Below are positions 6,197 through 6,343 of a stretch of DNA of 6,343 bases, piece after piece. The translations under genes and the position numbers were made by a program. The notes below the pieces were generated by a model, which saw only the letters and a list, made by a program, of their open reading frames with translations, was not told the DNA's origin and ran no database searches. The stretch is taken from positions 1 through 6,343 of the forward strand of contig JAISAK010000283.1 in NCBI GenBank assembly GCA_031266695.1, given 5' to 3'. The stretch's first letter is position 1. Every line of letters starts with the position of its first letter. Source of the stretch: Treponema sp. (lineage in GTDB: Bacteria > Spirochaetota > Spirochaetia > Treponematales > Breznakiellaceae).

Positions 6197-6343
6197 AATC
6201 CAATACCTCCATGGGCTTATAAATCCCTATGCCCTTGTATCCTTCCCGAACATTCACCCGGCGGACCCGTTCGATAGTCCATATCCGGGCTATATGTGAA
6301 AAATTCAAACTCACTATAAAATCTAAGCCGGTGGCAGTTGTAA
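6168..6343 (-). CDS. Possible C-terminal end of an upstream gene (frame uncertain)
   Basis: This frame is open from the right window edge for 57 codons and ends in TGA at 6168-6170, overlapping the start of the small downstream gene by 29 bases. It reads, in part, RIWTIERVRRVNVREGYKG and IGIYKPMEVLDYENDARLHE. The composition (basic, alternating hydrophobic) is protein-like, and long overlaps occur in toxin-antitoxin-type pairs. However, another minus-strand frame is also open from the edge to a TAA at 6217-6219, 20 bases before the downstream ATG, and gives a more ordinary gene junction; it ends PPGECSGRIQGHRDL. Neither product is recognised, and only one, if either, is real. Confidence 0.3.
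   Translation of the reverse strand, partial: TTATGLDFIVSLNFSHIARIWTIERVRRVNVREGYKGIGIYKPMEVLDYENDARLHE

Noticed and set aside
5984..6277. 97-codon plus-strand ORF directly after the 645-residue gene
   Set aside because: Begins just after the stop without a ribosome site and is opposite the well-started small gene; its translation looks like noise.

Overview
The window looks like chromosomal DNA of a fairly GC-rich spirochaete, most likely a Treponema of the termite-gut type. This is inferred from the kinds of genes present (a bacterial type II pantothenate kinase, poorly conserved exported and beta-barrel-like proteins, a large uncharacterised protein) and from no database search. The DNA is dense with genes, which sit in alternating strand blocks, and there is no rRNA, tRNA, CRISPR array or recognisable insertion sequence.

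Left block (1-1668): the 5' part of a pyridoxamine-phosphate-oxidase-like (NimA-type) gene runs leftwards off the window. Across a 77-base divergent spacer with two near-identical 15-base direct repeats lies a rightward cluster of three: a 38-codon ORF that looks like the C-terminal stump of a GNAT acetyltransferase, a COG2426 'small multidrug export' membrane protein whose ATG overlaps the stump's stop codon (ATGA), and a type II pantothenate kinase (first step of coenzyme A synthesis). The kinase keeps its glycine-rich loops and candidate catalytic Glu but has His where an active-site Arg is expected.

Middle block (1682-3963, minus strand): a 195-residue secreted protein is followed by a 546-residue protein with a signal peptide and beta-barrel-like composition. 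They probably form an envelope operon. Neither is recognised. The larger one converges on the kinase gene with only 13 bases between the stops.

Right block (4046-6343): a 645-residue uncharacterised, mainly cytoplasmic protein has no Shine-Dalgarno sequence but has a TATAAT box five bases before its ATG, which suggests a leaderless mRNA. It converges on a small minus-strand gene with a perfect GGAGGT. That gene's recognisable part ends exactly at the boundary with the 645-residue gene, and its reading frame then runs on 360 bases antisense into it, as if its own 3' end had been lost. At the right edge two reading frames are open upstream of the small gene and cannot be told apart here.

I found no clear new multi-gene system. 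The most useful leads are the leaderless promoter, the convergent overlap, the GNAT stump with translational coupling, the altered kinase active site and the two unrecognised proteins of substantial length.
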